Shown here piece after piece: positions 36,590 through 46,470 of a stretch of DNA of 64,000 nt; the first letter of the stretch is position 1, and each line of letters opens with the position of its first letter. Position numbers and translations under genes: made by a program. A model generated the notes under the pieces. It saw only the letters and a program-made list of their open reading frames with translations. It had not been told where the DNA came from and made no database searches. The DNA is from Salegentibacter salinarum (GTDB lineage Bacteria; Bacteroidota; Bacteroidia; Flavobacteriales; Flavobacteriaceae): NCBI RefSeq assembly GCF_900168115.1, contig NZ_FUZC01000003.1, positions 248,001 through 312,000 on the forward strand, written 5' to 3'.

Positions 36590-39500
36590 ATGAAACATTT
36601 AGTACGGAAATTATTGATGTATACAGGATGCATCTTATTTAGTATTCCTGTTTTTGCCCAGGAGAAGGAGGTGACTGGGACAGTTACTGATGAAAATGGC
36701 ATACCGGTACCAGGAGTAAACGTGGCTATTGAAGGCACAACTAGCGGAACTCAAACAAATTTTGATGGAGTTTATGAGCTAAACGCTTCAGAGGGCGATG
36801 TTCTTGTATTTTCTTTTATAGGAATGCAACAAACAGAAGTTACCATTGGAGACGCCACAGAGTATAATATTGTCATGGAGGAAGGAAGTTCTGAGCTTGA
36901 TGAAGTAGTAGTAGTGGGATATGGAACTCGAAAGAAATCTGATGTTACTGGAGCAGTTGCAAATGTAAGTTCTGAAGAACTTATGACGCAACCTGTTAGT
37001 AATGCTTTCCAGGCTTTGCAAGGAAAGGCAGCAGGTGTGGATATTACAAGTAGCGAAAGGCCGGGTACAATTGGTACCGTACGAATACGTGGTAATCGCT
37101 CCTTAACAGCAAGTAATGCTCCTCTATATGTGGTAGACGGTATTCCATTATTGTCTGCTTCTTCAATTGAAACTATTAACCCTAGGGATATTGAATCTAT
37201 TGACGTTCTTAAGGATGCATCAGCTACTGCAGTTTATGGTTCAAGAGGTGCCAATGGTGTTATAATAGTTACTACTAAAAAAGGAAAAGCTGGTCGTCTT
37301 ACTTTGAATTATTCAGGTACGGTTACCGCTTCAGAGATTGTAGACAGAGCACCGTCAATGAACGCCGCAGATTTTATTGAATTTAGAAGGTCGGCTGCTT
37401 ATAATCTTGATCCGGAAACTTATGCTAATCCTAATTCCCCTACACTGGAAAATGATACTAATATATTTGACAGTCCTCTCGATGGTCAAACCTCAAGAGA
37501 CAACGTATTGCAAGGTTGGGAAGGTGGTACCTGGGACCCTTCCAGAGTTACAAATACAGATTGGACAGATTTTGTAACCCAAACCGGAATTTTAAATGAG
37601 CATACTATTAGTGCGAGTGGTGGTACTGAAAAAATGAAAGCCTACGCATCTTTAGGATATTTGAATGATAAAGGGACACAAAAAGGCCAGTTTTATGAAA
37701 GATATTCTGCAAATGTTAGCACAAATATAAAGCCTGTGGACTGGTTTACCTTAGATGCTAATTTTAATATGTCCTGGAGTGAACAGGATTATGGTTTTTC
37801 AACCCTGGGAGGCCGAAGCAGTTCCGGTCCAAATGCAATTTACGGTGCTGCCAAAAACATATACAATATGGCTGTTCCATATGATAGTGACGGGAACCTG
37901 GTTATTAACCCGGGTGGTGAATCAACCATATATACCATTATGGACGAATGGGACAAAAGTACCCAGCTATCTGAGACAATGCGTGCCTTAGGAAGTGTGT
38001 CTGCGACCTTTGATATTGGAGAAATAATTGATCCATTAGAAGGTTTGAATTATCAGGTGAGATTTGGACCTGATTTTCGATACTGGAGAGAGGGTGTTTA
38101 CCTTGACAATACATCAGCCCATAGAATTAATTCAGACGGAAGTCCTGGAACTAATTTCGCAAGGTTAAATAATAGAAGAGACCTTTCCTGGACACTGGAT
38201 AATATTATTACTTATAACAAGACAATAGCAGATAAGCACAATTTTGATGTAACACTATTACAAACAGCATCCTCATGGAATATTGAAAATTCAGGTATGA
38301 ATGCTAATAATATTCCGAAAGAATCTATGCTATGGTATAACTTTGGGGAGGTAGATATTACCAATTCTGAAAATAGTGCTGATATGTGGTCCGGCCTTAA
38401 TGAACGCCAACTCAGTTCCTATATGGCGAGATTAAACTACGGTTTTGATGATCGTTACTTATTAACCGTTTCGGGACGTTGGGATGGCGCCTCGCAACTT
38501 GGGGAAGGTCGTAAATGGGACTTTTTCCCATCAGCCGCCCTGGCTTGGAAAATAGATCAGGAGGACTTTCTAAAAAATAGTGAACAGATCAATTCCTTAA
38601 AACTTCGTTTAGGTGTTGGTACTACGGGAAACTCTGCAGTAGATCCATATGCAACGAAGGGAGATATTACTTCAATCTTTATTCCTTTTAACGGGATGTC
38701 TAATCGTATAGGGTATACTACAAATGAACCTTATTATTCAGCTAACCAACTTTCCCTGGCTAATCCTTTACTTGGGTGGGAAAAAACAACACAATATAAT
38801 TTAGGTGTAGACTTTGGATTTTTTAATAATAGAGTGAACGGGAGCTTTAATGCTTATAGATCATTTACCTCAGATTTATTAATGTCTGTAAATATACCAA
38901 CCTTAACAGGTTTCCCTTCTACTGTGGCAAACATTGGGCAAACGAATAACCGAGGGGTAGAGCTATCCTTAAACGTGGTTCCAATAGAAACTGAAGAATT
39001 TTTCTGGGAGTCTAATATAAATGCCGCCTGGCAAAAGGATGAAATAGATGAACTGGCATATGGGGAAAACGATATGGTGGATAACGAGTGGTTTATTGGA
39101 GAATCCATAGGCGTTATATATGGTTTTGATAATGAAGGAGTATGGCAGGATACACCCGAGGATCAGGCCGAAATGGATCTTTGGAATGCTAATGGTTATA
39201 ATTTCACCCCTGGTAATGTTAGACCAATGGATCAAAATGGGGATTATGATATGACTCAAGAAGACCGTATAATTCTTGGAAATCGTAACCCAAGATGGAC
39301 CTTAGGCTGGAATAATTCAATAGGATATAAAGGGTTCGAGTTACAGGCATTGATTATTTCGCGTTTAGATTATACAGCTTCAATAGGAGGCCAGACTATG
39401 ACCGCCAGGGCTAATCAAATTGATGTAGATTACTGGACACCGGATAATCAGGATAGTGAATTTCAAAAACCAATCTTAGGGCAGGCTACTTCAGGCTCCC

Positions 39501-39742
39501 AGGATCAGTTTTCCGGACTGTTAGGTATTAGGGATGCTGGTTTTGTAAAAATCAGGAATATTTCACTGGGATATAATTTTTCCTCAGAATTTACTTCAAG
39601 AATAGGCTTAAGTAATCTTAAAATTTACGCACAAGCTGTCAACCCTGGAAGTATTTATCAGGCAGTAGACTGGTATGATTTCGATGTAAACTCAATGATT
39701 TTCAATAGGAGTTTTTCATTAGGTCTTGATATCGGTATTTAA
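36590..39742 (+). CDS. SusC-like TonB-dependent transporter (SusC3)
   Basis: The start is placed at the ATG at 36590 (MKHLVRKLLMYTGCILFSIPVFAQ) because the earlier ATG falls just after the promoter element and spoils the signal peptide. That gives 1050 residues. Features are the carboxypeptidase-like N-domain (EVTGTVTDENGIPVPGVNV), signature LDEVVVVGYGTRKKSDVTG, plug (PLYVVDGIP, IDVLKDASATAVYGSRGANGV) and a long barrel ending FNRSFSLGLDIGI. The N-domain is distinct from that shared by SusC1 and SusC2. It opens the plus-strand operon with SusD3, GH31, rhaM and GH28 and carries the shared rhamnose-type operator. Likely cargo: rhamnogalacturonan-type oligosaccharides. Confidence 0.95.
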   Translation: MKHLVRKLLMYTGCILFSIPVFAQEKEVTGTVTDENGIPVPGVNVAIEGTTSGTQTNFDGVYELNASEGDVLVFSFIGMQQTEVTIGDATEYNIVMEEGSSELDEVVVVGYGTRKKSDVTGAVANVSSEELMTQPVSNAFQALQGKAAGVDITSSERPGTIGTVRIRGNRSLTASNAPLYVVDGIPLLSASSIETINPRDIESIDVLKDASATAVYGSRGANGVIIVTTKKGKAGRLTLNYSGTVTASEIVDRAPSMNAADFIEFRRSAAYNLDPETYANPNSPTLENDTNIFDSPLDGQTSRDNVLQGWEGGTWDPSRVTNTDWTDFVTQTGILNEHTISASGGTEKMKAYASLGYLNDKGTQKGQFYERYSANVSTNIKPVDWFTLDANFNMSWSEQDYGFSTLGGRSSSGPNAIYGAAKNIYNMAVPYDSDGNLVINPGGESTIYTIMDEWDKSTQLSETMRALGSVSATFDIGEIIDPLEGLNYQVRFGPDFRYWREGVYLDNTSAHRINSDGSPGTNFARLNNRRDLSWTLDNIITYNKTIADKHNFDVTLLQTASSWNIENSGMNANNIPKESMLWYNFGEVDITNSENSADMWSGLNERQLSSYMARLNYGFDDRYLLTVSGRWDGASQLGEGRKWDFFPSAALAWKIDQEDFLKNSEQINSLKLRLGVGTTGNSAVDPYATKGDITSIFIPFNGMSNRIGYTTNEPYYSANQLSLANPLLGWEKTTQYNLGVDFGFFNNRVNGSFNAYRSFTSDLLMSVNIPTLTGFPSTVANIGQTNNRGVELSLNVVPIETEEFFWESNINAAWQKDEIDELAYGENDMVDNEWFIGESIGVIYGFDNEGVWQDTPEDQAEMDLWNANGYNFTPGNVRPMDQNGDYDMTQEDRIILGNRNPRWTLGWNNSIGYKGFELQALIISRLDYTASIGGQTMTARANQIDVDYWTPDNQDSEFQKPILGQATSGSQDQFSGLLGIRDAGFVKIRNISLGYNFSSEFTSRIGLSNLKIYAQAVNPGSIYQAVDWYDFDVNSMIFNRSFSLGLDIGI

Positions 39743-39780
39743 ATAAAAATAACCTTAGAGTAATTATATAATTAATACAG

Positions 39781-41880
39781 ATGAAAACAAAAATATTTAA
39801 AAATAGTAACAAGATTCTCCTTATCATGGTAGCGTTTGTACTATCTTCTTGTGAAAAGGATTTTCTTGACGAGGAACTAAAAGCTCAATATTCTACGGAG
39901 TATTTTGATACAGCTGAAGGTCTTGAGGATTTAACCGTTTCCTTATACGGTAATATTAGATGGCATTTTGGATTTGAATGGGCATATGGCATGACCCTTT
40001 ATGGAACCGATGAATTTACCAATGCTAATGATCTAACCAATGAAATGTGGAATACCTACGATAGCCGTTTAGGACCTATGGGTGCAAATCCCGATACTGG
40101 GGCCGCTAACTGGAATTCTACTTCCCCAGCTGCTTTATGGGATCAAATGTATTATGGTATAGCTTCTGCAAATACCATAATCGCGAATGCAGATATCATT
40201 GAAGATGATGTGCAACGAAATCGTAATCTGGCACATGCATATTTTTTAAGAGGATATAATTATTATCGCCTTGCAGCTCAGTATGGAGGAGTAGTATTAC
40301 AATTAGAGCCTGCTGTAGGAGTAGTACGAAATTTTGAAAGAGCCTCAGATGAAGAAACCTGGGCACAGATTATTTCAGATTTTAGAAATGCTTTTGAACA
40401 TTTTGAAGGGGAAATCTTTACTTATGGAAAAGGGGTGACCTGGACCAAAGCAACTGCCGGGCATTTTTTAGCAAAGGCATTGCTATTTAGAGCTTCAGAA
40501 AGAAATGATGATTGGAATAGTTCTTATATAGATGCAGATTTAGAAGAGGCCGTTCAGGCTACTACCTATGCAATTAATGCAAGAGGAGCCTTAGCTGATA
40601 ATTATCGAGATCTCTATGCAGATTGGACAGGAGTTGATAGTGAAGCCGAGCAACTTGATGAAATATTAATGGCAGCACCTCATAATGACGATGGTTCAAC
40701 TACGGGTAGATTTGGAAATCGTACCTATAACTACTTTACGCCGCAATTTTCTGCTTTCTCTGGTGGATGGGTAAGAAGGGGAGTTTGGATTGGTGGAATG
40801 GATTTCCAACGATTAAGACCAACTGAATATTCTTACAAGGTTTTTGATCATGTAAATGATTCCAGAATGTGGAAGACTTTTAAAACAGTATATGGTATCA
40901 ATAACGTGATAGACGATGAATTAGGACTTGAACCTGGAGATCCTGGAATTGTAATGATCCTCAATACTGAAGATGATAATACTTATAATAATTTTACTTT
41001 TGGTGCCTCAATTCAAAATCCTGACTGGAGAGATGTAGATGGTCGTTTACCGGAATGGGAATTAGGATCACGTCAAACCGAGACCTCTGGTTCTTTAACA
41101 AGTACTCCTGGCCAGTTTGTACCAAACTCTTTGGTATTATACCAAAATGGAGAATATGTTTCTCCACAATTTAAGAGTACTCCAATTTCAAATTTCTTTG
41201 CTGGAATTAATAAAACCGATGATGGTTCCCGTTTTGCCGAGAAAGGTGATGCGCACCGGGATGTAACTATGGCGAGATTGGCAGAAACTTATCTTATTAG
41301 AGCAGAAGCCTACGTTCGTCAAGGACAGTATGGAAGTGCTATGGATGATATTAACACCGTTAGAAATAGAGCAGAATGGAATGAAGGGGAAAATAGATCA
41401 TACTATGTTGATGGTTCTCAGGCTTTTGAAAATAATGCTCTTAACACGGGTAGTGCCGCTGATAATTATATTAATTCAAATCTTGATATGAACACCTATT
41501 ATTTGTCTAATCCTGATTTGGAAGTTACCACTGCAGCATCAGATTTAACCTTAACTTCTTTTCCGGATAACCTCCCTGAAGAGGATGAAGAAATTTTGTC
41601 AGAATTAGGTGTTTCTGGATCTTATGAGCGGGCTTTACACTTTATTCTTAATGAACGTACTCGTGAATTACTGGGAGAATGGCAACGATGGGAAACGCTC
41701 TCCAGAACAGGAACATTAATTCAGCGTACTACAACTTTTAATGAGGAGGCCACAGATATTACGCCTAATAAACATGAACTTCGTCCCATTCCACAATCTT
41801 TCATAGATGGATTGTTGAACGAGGATGGATCCAACCTGGCTCCAGATGTACAGGATTCCTGGCAAAATCCCGGTTATTAA
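39781..41880 (+). CDS. SusD-like glycan-binding lipoprotein (SusD3), long form
   Basis: At 699 residues this is about 130-200 residues longer than SusD1, SusD2 and typical family members. The lipobox is at LSSCEKDFLDEEL. SusD hallmarks are HAYFLRGYNYYRLAAQYGGVVLQ, AKALLFRASE, AETYLIRAEAYVRQG, INTVRNRAEW and the C-terminal ELRPIPQSFIDGL with QDSWQNPGY. The extra length lies mainly in the middle (~290-480) and before the C-terminal helix (~545-610), and may form extended ligand-binding loops. It pairs with SusC3 and is followed by a perfect hairpin. It probably captures a large branched rhamnose-containing oligosaccharide. Confidence 0.93.
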   Translation: MKTKIFKNSNKILLIMVAFVLSSCEKDFLDEELKAQYSTEYFDTAEGLEDLTVSLYGNIRWHFGFEWAYGMTLYGTDEFTNANDLTNEMWNTYDSRLGPMGANPDTGAANWNSTSPAALWDQMYYGIASANTIIANADIIEDDVQRNRNLAHAYFLRGYNYYRLAAQYGGVVLQLEPAVGVVRNFERASDEETWAQIISDFRNAFEHFEGEIFTYGKGVTWTKATAGHFLAKALLFRASERNDDWNSSYIDADLEEAVQATTYAINARGALADNYRDLYADWTGVDSEAEQLDEILMAAPHNDDGSTTGRFGNRTYNYFTPQFSAFSGGWVRRGVWIGGMDFQRLRPTEYSYKVFDHVNDSRMWKTFKTVYGINNVIDDELGLEPGDPGIVMILNTEDDNTYNNFTFGASIQNPDWRDVDGRLPEWELGSRQTETSGSLTSTPGQFVPNSLVLYQNGEYVSPQFKSTPISNFFAGINKTDDGSRFAEKGDAHRDVTMARLAETYLIRAEAYVRQGQYGSAMDDINTVRNRAEWNEGENRSYYVDGSQAFENNALNTGSAADNYINSNLDMNTYYLSNPDLEVTTAASDLTLTSFPDNLPEEDEEILSELGVSGSYERALHFILNERTRELLGEWQRWETLSRTGTLIQRTTTFNEEATDITPNKHELRPIPQSFIDGLLNEDGSNLAPDVQDSWQNPGY

Positions 41881-41907
41881 AATTTAAATATTTTTAAAAA
41901 CAATGCC

Positions 41908-41933
41908 AAACGCTATTATTTATAATAGCGTTT
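41908..41933 (+). terminator. Hairpin between susD3 and GH31
   Basis: A perfect 11-bp stem AAACGCTATTA/TAATAGCGTTT with a 4-base loop is followed by GTTTTAT. It lies in the same relative position as the hairpin after susD1. It probably acts as partial terminator or 3'-end stabiliser that sets susCD expression above that of the enzymes. Confidence 0.75.
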
Positions 41934-41949
41934 GTTTTATAACTTAAAA

Positions 41950-44403
41950 ATGAACTTTACTAAAATTATAGTCTGTCCAGCTCTTTTGATTTTATTGTTG
42001 AATATAGATGCTATTGGCCAGACTGGTATTGGAGACTTCGAAGAAATTTCTTCTACAAACGATAATACAGTTGAATTAGCCACTACAATGGGTAGGGTGC
42101 AGATACAGTTCTGTACCCCTTCCATTGTGCGTTTTAGAACAAGCTGGAATAATAGCTTTGAAGAGGATGAGCATTTAATGGTAAACCGTTATGATTGGCC
42201 TGAAACCGAATATGAATCTGAAGAAGATGAAGGATCCCTAATTTTTACAACTGAAGCTTTGAAAGTTCAAATTCAAAAGAAACCTTTTGCTATTGAAATT
42301 TTTAATAAAGAAGGAGAACTTCTGAATTCTGAAAAATCAGATAATAATAAGTTAGGTGCATTTTCCACTGAGGAAAAAATTGGCGCAAAAAAGCAGCTTA
42401 ATCCGGAAGAACATTTCTTTGGTTTTGGTGAACGTATGGACTTTTTAGATCGCAGAGGGAAAAAGGTCTCTCTTGATGTAGGGAGAGGATTAGGAAAACC
42501 TCATATTATTGGAGCTTATAACGTTCTAGAAGCTAATTATGCACCGGTTCCATTTTTTATGAGTACAAAGGGTTATGGAATTTTCTTCCATAATTCATAT
42601 AAAACTACCTGGGATATGGGACTTTCAGATAATAAAAGTTACTCTTTTGAAGCTGCGGGCGGCGAATTGGATTATTACTTTATTTACGGTCCTAAATTTC
42701 CGAAAATTCTAGATGGGTATACTTCAATAACCGGGAAATCACCATTACTTCCAAAGTTTGCTTTAGGATTACACGTGGGTACTTATAGCGGAGGAACCTG
42801 GGGACATGAAGAAAAAACCTCCGAGAATTACCCGGTTGCTCTTGTTAAAAAATTCCGGGAATTGGAGATTCCAATAGATATTCTTCATTTAGATTCTACC
42901 TGGAGAATATTTGGTGAAAACGGCGGAAGTGGCGCAACCACTTTTGAATGGCGGGAAACTTTTGATAATACCGAGCAAATGTTTGACAGCATCTATGATA
43001 TGAATATTAATATGATGGGATTACATGTGCGTCCTCGTTTTGACAATGGAAATAAATTAAGATTATTAGATGAAGCAAGGGAAGCAGGCCACGTTTATCC
43101 TGAAGATGATAACCCTGGAGAGTTTGTGAACTTCTTTGATGAGGAAAGTGTTGATTGGTGGTGGGAGAACGGAGCAATGAATGTTGTAAAGGAAGGTGCT
43201 ATGTTCTTTAAAACCGATGAAGGAAGTGCATTTGGAAGAAAAGCTAACGAAAGTAACAAAACCGGCCCCCAGGGTAAGGAAATTGAATCTTTACATAATT
43301 TATTTCCACTGGCTTATGCAAAAGCCGCTTTTACTAAATTCCAGGAACATAATAATATGCGTGGTATGAACCATACCCGTGAAGGTTATGCAGGTATACA
43401 ACGCTACCCTTTTATTTGGGCCGGAGACTGGCCAAGTGAATGGCAGTATTTTGAGCCGGTGATAAAAGCCGGACTTAATATTGGGATTTCGGGAGTAGGC
43501 TATTGGAGCCATAATATGGGCGGTTTTGAACACGTAGCCGACCCCGAACTCTATATCCGTTGGGTGCAATTTGGGATGATGAGTCCTATAGCGCATCTAT
43601 TCGGGATGGAACATCCTAATTATAAGGAACCCTGGAACTATGGGGAAGAAGCGCAGAAAATCTTTAAACAATACGATGAGCTACGTTATAGCCTGATTCC
43701 CTATTTATACAGCAATTCCTATGAAATGCATAAAACCGGAATGCCACTTATGCGTGCCTTGGTTTTAGAGTACCAGGATGATCCAAATGTTTATGAAATT
43801 ACAGATCAATATCTGCTTGGAGGCGATTTATTAATCTGTCCGGTTACAACTAAAGATGCCAAAACCAAAACAGTCTATCTTCCTGAAGGAAAATGGATAA
43901 ATTACTGGACAGGAGAAAAATTTGAAGGCAAACAATATCTAAATGTACTTACGCCCATAGAAGAGATGCCAATTTTTGTAAAAGCCGGTGCCATAATTCC
44001 AACTCAGGAAATAGTACATTATGTAGGTGAAAAGGAAATAGATGAAATTATACTGGATGTCTACCCAGAAGGAAATTCTTCCTTTAAACTTTATGATGAT
44101 GATGGAGAAAGTCTCGATTATCAAAACGGTGAGTTTAGTATTTCAGAAATAAACGTACAAGAAGATGAAAATCAATTAGTACTTGAAATTAAGCCACCGC
44201 AAGGAGAATTTGAAGTAAACCCTCGCAGCTATAAAATACTGATTCATTCAGAGCAAGAATTTTCAGATATAAAAATCAATGATTCTGAAGATGAAGATCT
44301 AATCACTTACGATGATAAAGTTGTAGAAATTCTGCCGCGGGAAAAAAGTGACAAAAAGATAAAGGTAGTTTTAATTAAAAAGAAAAAAACTAAATCCAGC
44401 TGA
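41950..44403 (+). CDS. GH31 alpha-glycosidase
   Basis: A TTG upstream lies within the hairpin, and the ATG at 41950 gives the signal MNFTKIIVCPALLILLLNIDAIGQ, hence 817 residues. Motifs are FFGFGERMDFLDRRG (N-terminal beta-sandwich), ILHLDSTWR in the barrel, nucleophile Asp423 in FKTDEGSAFG, acid/base Asp493 in WAGDWPSEW, and a C-terminal beta domain (GGDLLICPVT). GH31 covers alpha-xylosidase, alpha-glucosidase, alpha-galactosidase and others. The motif around the nucleophile (KTDEGSAF rather than KTDFGE) does not settle specificity. It sits in the SusC3 operon before rhaM, so it probably removes an alpha-linked decoration from the same glycan. The Lys-rich C-terminus (about 15 residues) is unusual. 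Confidence 0.88.
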   Translation: MNFTKIIVCPALLILLLNIDAIGQTGIGDFEEISSTNDNTVELATTMGRVQIQFCTPSIVRFRTSWNNSFEEDEHLMVNRYDWPETEYESEEDEGSLIFTTEALKVQIQKKPFAIEIFNKEGELLNSEKSDNNKLGAFSTEEKIGAKKQLNPEEHFFGFGERMDFLDRRGKKVSLDVGRGLGKPHIIGAYNVLEANYAPVPFFMSTKGYGIFFHNSYKTTWDMGLSDNKSYSFEAAGGELDYYFIYGPKFPKILDGYTSITGKSPLLPKFALGLHVGTYSGGTWGHEEKTSENYPVALVKKFRELEIPIDILHLDSTWRIFGENGGSGATTFEWRETFDNTEQMFDSIYDMNINMMGLHVRPRFDNGNKLRLLDEAREAGHVYPEDDNPGEFVNFFDEESVDWWWENGAMNVVKEGAMFFKTDEGSAFGRKANESNKTGPQGKEIESLHNLFPLAYAKAAFTKFQEHNNMRGMNHTREGYAGIQRYPFIWAGDWPSEWQYFEPVIKAGLNIGISGVGYWSHNMGGFEHVADPELYIRWVQFGMMSPIAHLFGMEHPNYKEPWNYGEEAQKIFKQYDELRYSLIPYLYSNSYEMHKTGMPLMRALVLEYQDDPNVYEITDQYLLGGDLLICPVTTKDAKTKTVYLPEGKWINYWTGEKFEGKQYLNVLTPIEEMPIFVKAGAIIPTQEIVHYVGEKEIDEIILDVYPEGNSSFKLYDDDGESLDYQNGEFSISEINVQEDENQLVLEIKPPQGEFEVNPRSYKILIHSEQEFSDIKINDSEDEDLITYDDKVVEILPREKSDKKIKVVLIKKKKTKSS

Positions 44404-44509
44404 CTTCACTAGAAAAAAATTTGAAGAAAGCGCACTTCCATCATGAAAAGAATTTATTTTTAGAGAATTGTTTTAACTAAGAAGATGAAGTTAAACTAAC
44501 GTACTTATT

Positions 44510-44824
44510 ATGAGTTTGAGAGCTTTTAAAATGAAATTATTGCGAGGTTTTGAAGCTGAATATAAGAGAAGGCACGATGAGATATGGCCAGAACTCAGCA
44601 AACTTCTTTCAGAAAGAGGAATTTATGACTATAATATATTCCTGGATGAAGAAACTCATATTCTTTTTGCGGTTCAAAAAGTGAAAAATGAAAAGGATTT
44701 AACCGGTTTAAGAGAAGAACCTATTTTGCAAAAATGGTGGGATTATATGAGTGATATTATGGAAACAAATCCTGATAATTCCCCTGTGGAAAAACCTTTG
44801 GAAAGGGTTTTTCATATGGACTAG
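44510..44824 (+). CDS. rhaM: L-rhamnose mutarotase
   Basis: This 104-residue cytoplasmic protein aligns closely with E. coli RhaM: catalytic His22 in RRHDEIWPEL, YDYNIFLDEE, ILFAVQKV, KWWDYMSDIM and the near-invariant NPDNSPV. It interconverts alpha- and beta-L-rhamnopyranose so that the isomerase receives its preferred anomer. It has no signal peptide, although its operon neighbours GH31 and GH28 are exported. Its position therefore links uptake of rhamnose-rich glycan to cytoplasmic catabolism. The remaining rhamnose genes, rhaEW and rhaI, lie about 16 kb away but carry the same operator type. Spacing to GH31 is about 105 bp and to GH28 is 38 bp. Confidence 0.95.
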   Translation: MSLRAFKMKLLRGFEAEYKRRHDEIWPELSKLLSERGIYDYNIFLDEETHILFAVQKVKNEKDLTGLREEPILQKWWDYMSDIMETNPDNSPVEKPLERVFHMD

Positions 44825-44862
44825 AAAAAAGAATTCGATAGTAAATAATTTATTAGAATTAA

Positions 44863-46428
44863 ATGAGAAAATATTTTCGTCCCGCCAACTTCCTTAAAAT
44901 AGTAAGCGCCTGTCTGTTTCTGTTGTTTAGTACTTCAGCAGTGATGGCATCAGATAATTTTAATATCCGCAATTACGGTGCGGTAGGTGATGGGGAGACC
45001 CTGGATACAGAAGCTATCAACAAAGCAATAGAAGCGGCTTCTGAAGCGGGAGGCGGCAAGGTTTATTTTCCGGCTGGGACTTATTTAAGTTATTCTATAC
45101 GGTTAAAAGATGATATTCACCTTTACCTTGGGGCCGGAGCAATTTTAAAAGCAGCAGGAGAAAATGACGGCGGTCGGTACGACGCTCCCGGGGAAGGTGC
45201 CGGTAATGAATACCAGGATTATGGGCATAGCTACTGGCGAAATAGCCTAATTTGGGGAGAGAATTTGAATAATATTACTATTTCCGGTCCTGGAGTTATC
45301 CAGGGAGAAAACTTGAGCAGAGGTTTTTATGCCTCAGAAAACTGGGATAAAAAAGGAATTCCCGCTGGTAACCTTATGTGGGAAGGTGGAGGAAATAAAG
45401 CTATTGGATTAAAATTGTGCACGAATGTGATTCTAAAGGATTTTACGATCATAAAAGGTGGACACTTTGGAATTTTGGCCACAGGAGTAGATAATTTTAC
45501 TATAGATAATCTTAAAATTGATACCAATCGTGACGGAATAGACATTGATGCCTGCAGGAATGTTCGTATTTCAAATTGTACAGTAAATTCCCCTAATGAT
45601 GATGCGATTGTTTTGAAGAGTTCTTTCGGACTGGGCTTTGCCCGAGCGACAGAAAATGTGACGATTACCAACTGCCAGGTTTCCGGCTATGATGTGGGAA
45701 CTATGATTGCCGGCACCTACCAAACAAAAGAAGGTCATTTGGTGCCGGACCAGGAAGGACCTACCGGGCGAATTAAATTTGGAACAGAATCTAATGGCGG
45801 ATTTAAAAATATTACTATTAGCAATTGTGTTTTTGACCGTTCGCGAGGCCTTGCACTGGAAACTGTGGACGGAGGTCTTCTGGAAGACGTGAATATTAGT
45901 AACATTATTATGCGAAATGTTACCAATTCCCCTTTTTTCCTTAGGCTGGCGGGTAGAATGAGAGGGCCTGAGGGTGTAGAGCGGGGAAAATTGCGAAGAG
46001 TAAGTATTAGCGATGTGACGGTTTATAATGCCGATTCCCATTTCTCCAGCATTATCAGCGGGATACCCGGCCACGATATTGAAGATATTCGATTTAATAA
46101 TATTGACATTTGGTATCGTCCGCTGGACTCTGCTAGAACCCAAATCCAGAAAATAGTACCGGAATATGTTAAAACCTATCCTGAACCCGCTAAATTCGGG
46201 GTTATGCCTTCCTATGGATTCTTTATAAGGCACGCAAAAGGTATTGAAATGAATAATATCAATATTCATTATACAGGCGATGAGAGCAGACCGGCTATTA
46301 TTTTGGATGATGTAGAGGAAATAGAATTTAATAATGTAGAAGCACAAAAAGCCGAAAATTCCCCTGTTCTTAAAACCCGAAAATCAAAGGGGATTAAAAT
46401 CAAGAATAGTAACAGTTTACAAAATTAA
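44863..46428 (+). CDS. GH28 polygalacturonase-family enzyme, rhamnogalacturonan-type
   Basis: This 521-residue secreted right-handed beta-helix protein has a signal ending AVMA. The N-terminus FNIRNYGAVGDGETLDTEAINKAIEAA is typical of GH28. Catalytic Asp224 (NRDGID) and Asp246/Asp247 (NDDAIV) have the normal 22-residue spacing, and RIKFGTES keeps the Arg-x-Lys pair. The GHG histidine of true polygalacturonases is missing at the expected place (~268, region LGFARATENVTI). This is also a trait of rhamnogalacturonan-type GH28 enzymes. It is therefore more likely a rhamnogalacturonan hydrolase or exo-alpha-galacturonidase than a homogalacturonanase. It closes the SusC3 operon, convergent with the next gene after 42 bp without an obvious terminator. 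Confidence 0.88.
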   Translation: MRKYFRPANFLKIVSACLFLLFSTSAVMASDNFNIRNYGAVGDGETLDTEAINKAIEAASEAGGGKVYFPAGTYLSYSIRLKDDIHLYLGAGAILKAAGENDGGRYDAPGEGAGNEYQDYGHSYWRNSLIWGENLNNITISGPGVIQGENLSRGFYASENWDKKGIPAGNLMWEGGGNKAIGLKLCTNVILKDFTIIKGGHFGILATGVDNFTIDNLKIDTNRDGIDIDACRNVRISNCTVNSPNDDAIVLKSSFGLGFARATENVTITNCQVSGYDVGTMIAGTYQTKEGHLVPDQEGPTGRIKFGTESNGGFKNITISNCVFDRSRGLALETVDGGLLEDVNISNIIMRNVTNSPFFLRLAGRMRGPEGVERGKLRRVSISDVTVYNADSHFSSIISGIPGHDIEDIRFNNIDIWYRPLDSARTQIQKIVPEYVKTYPEPAKFGVMPSYGFFIRHAKGIEMNNINIHYTGDESRPAIILDDVEEIEFNNVEAQKAENSPVLKTRKSKGIKIKNSNSLQN

Positions 46429-46470
46429 GCAGGATCTAATTTAAATATGTTATGTAGCCCGATACTTTAT

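Noticed and set aside
41932-41949. Upstream TTG start for GH31
   Set aside because: The TTG lies in the right arm of the susD3 hairpin, and the ATG at 41950 gives a proper signal peptide.
45571-46347. 258-residue open frame opposite GH28
   Set aside because: It is antisense to a well-supported GH28 gene, has no recognisable domain or signal, and is explained as a shadow frame.
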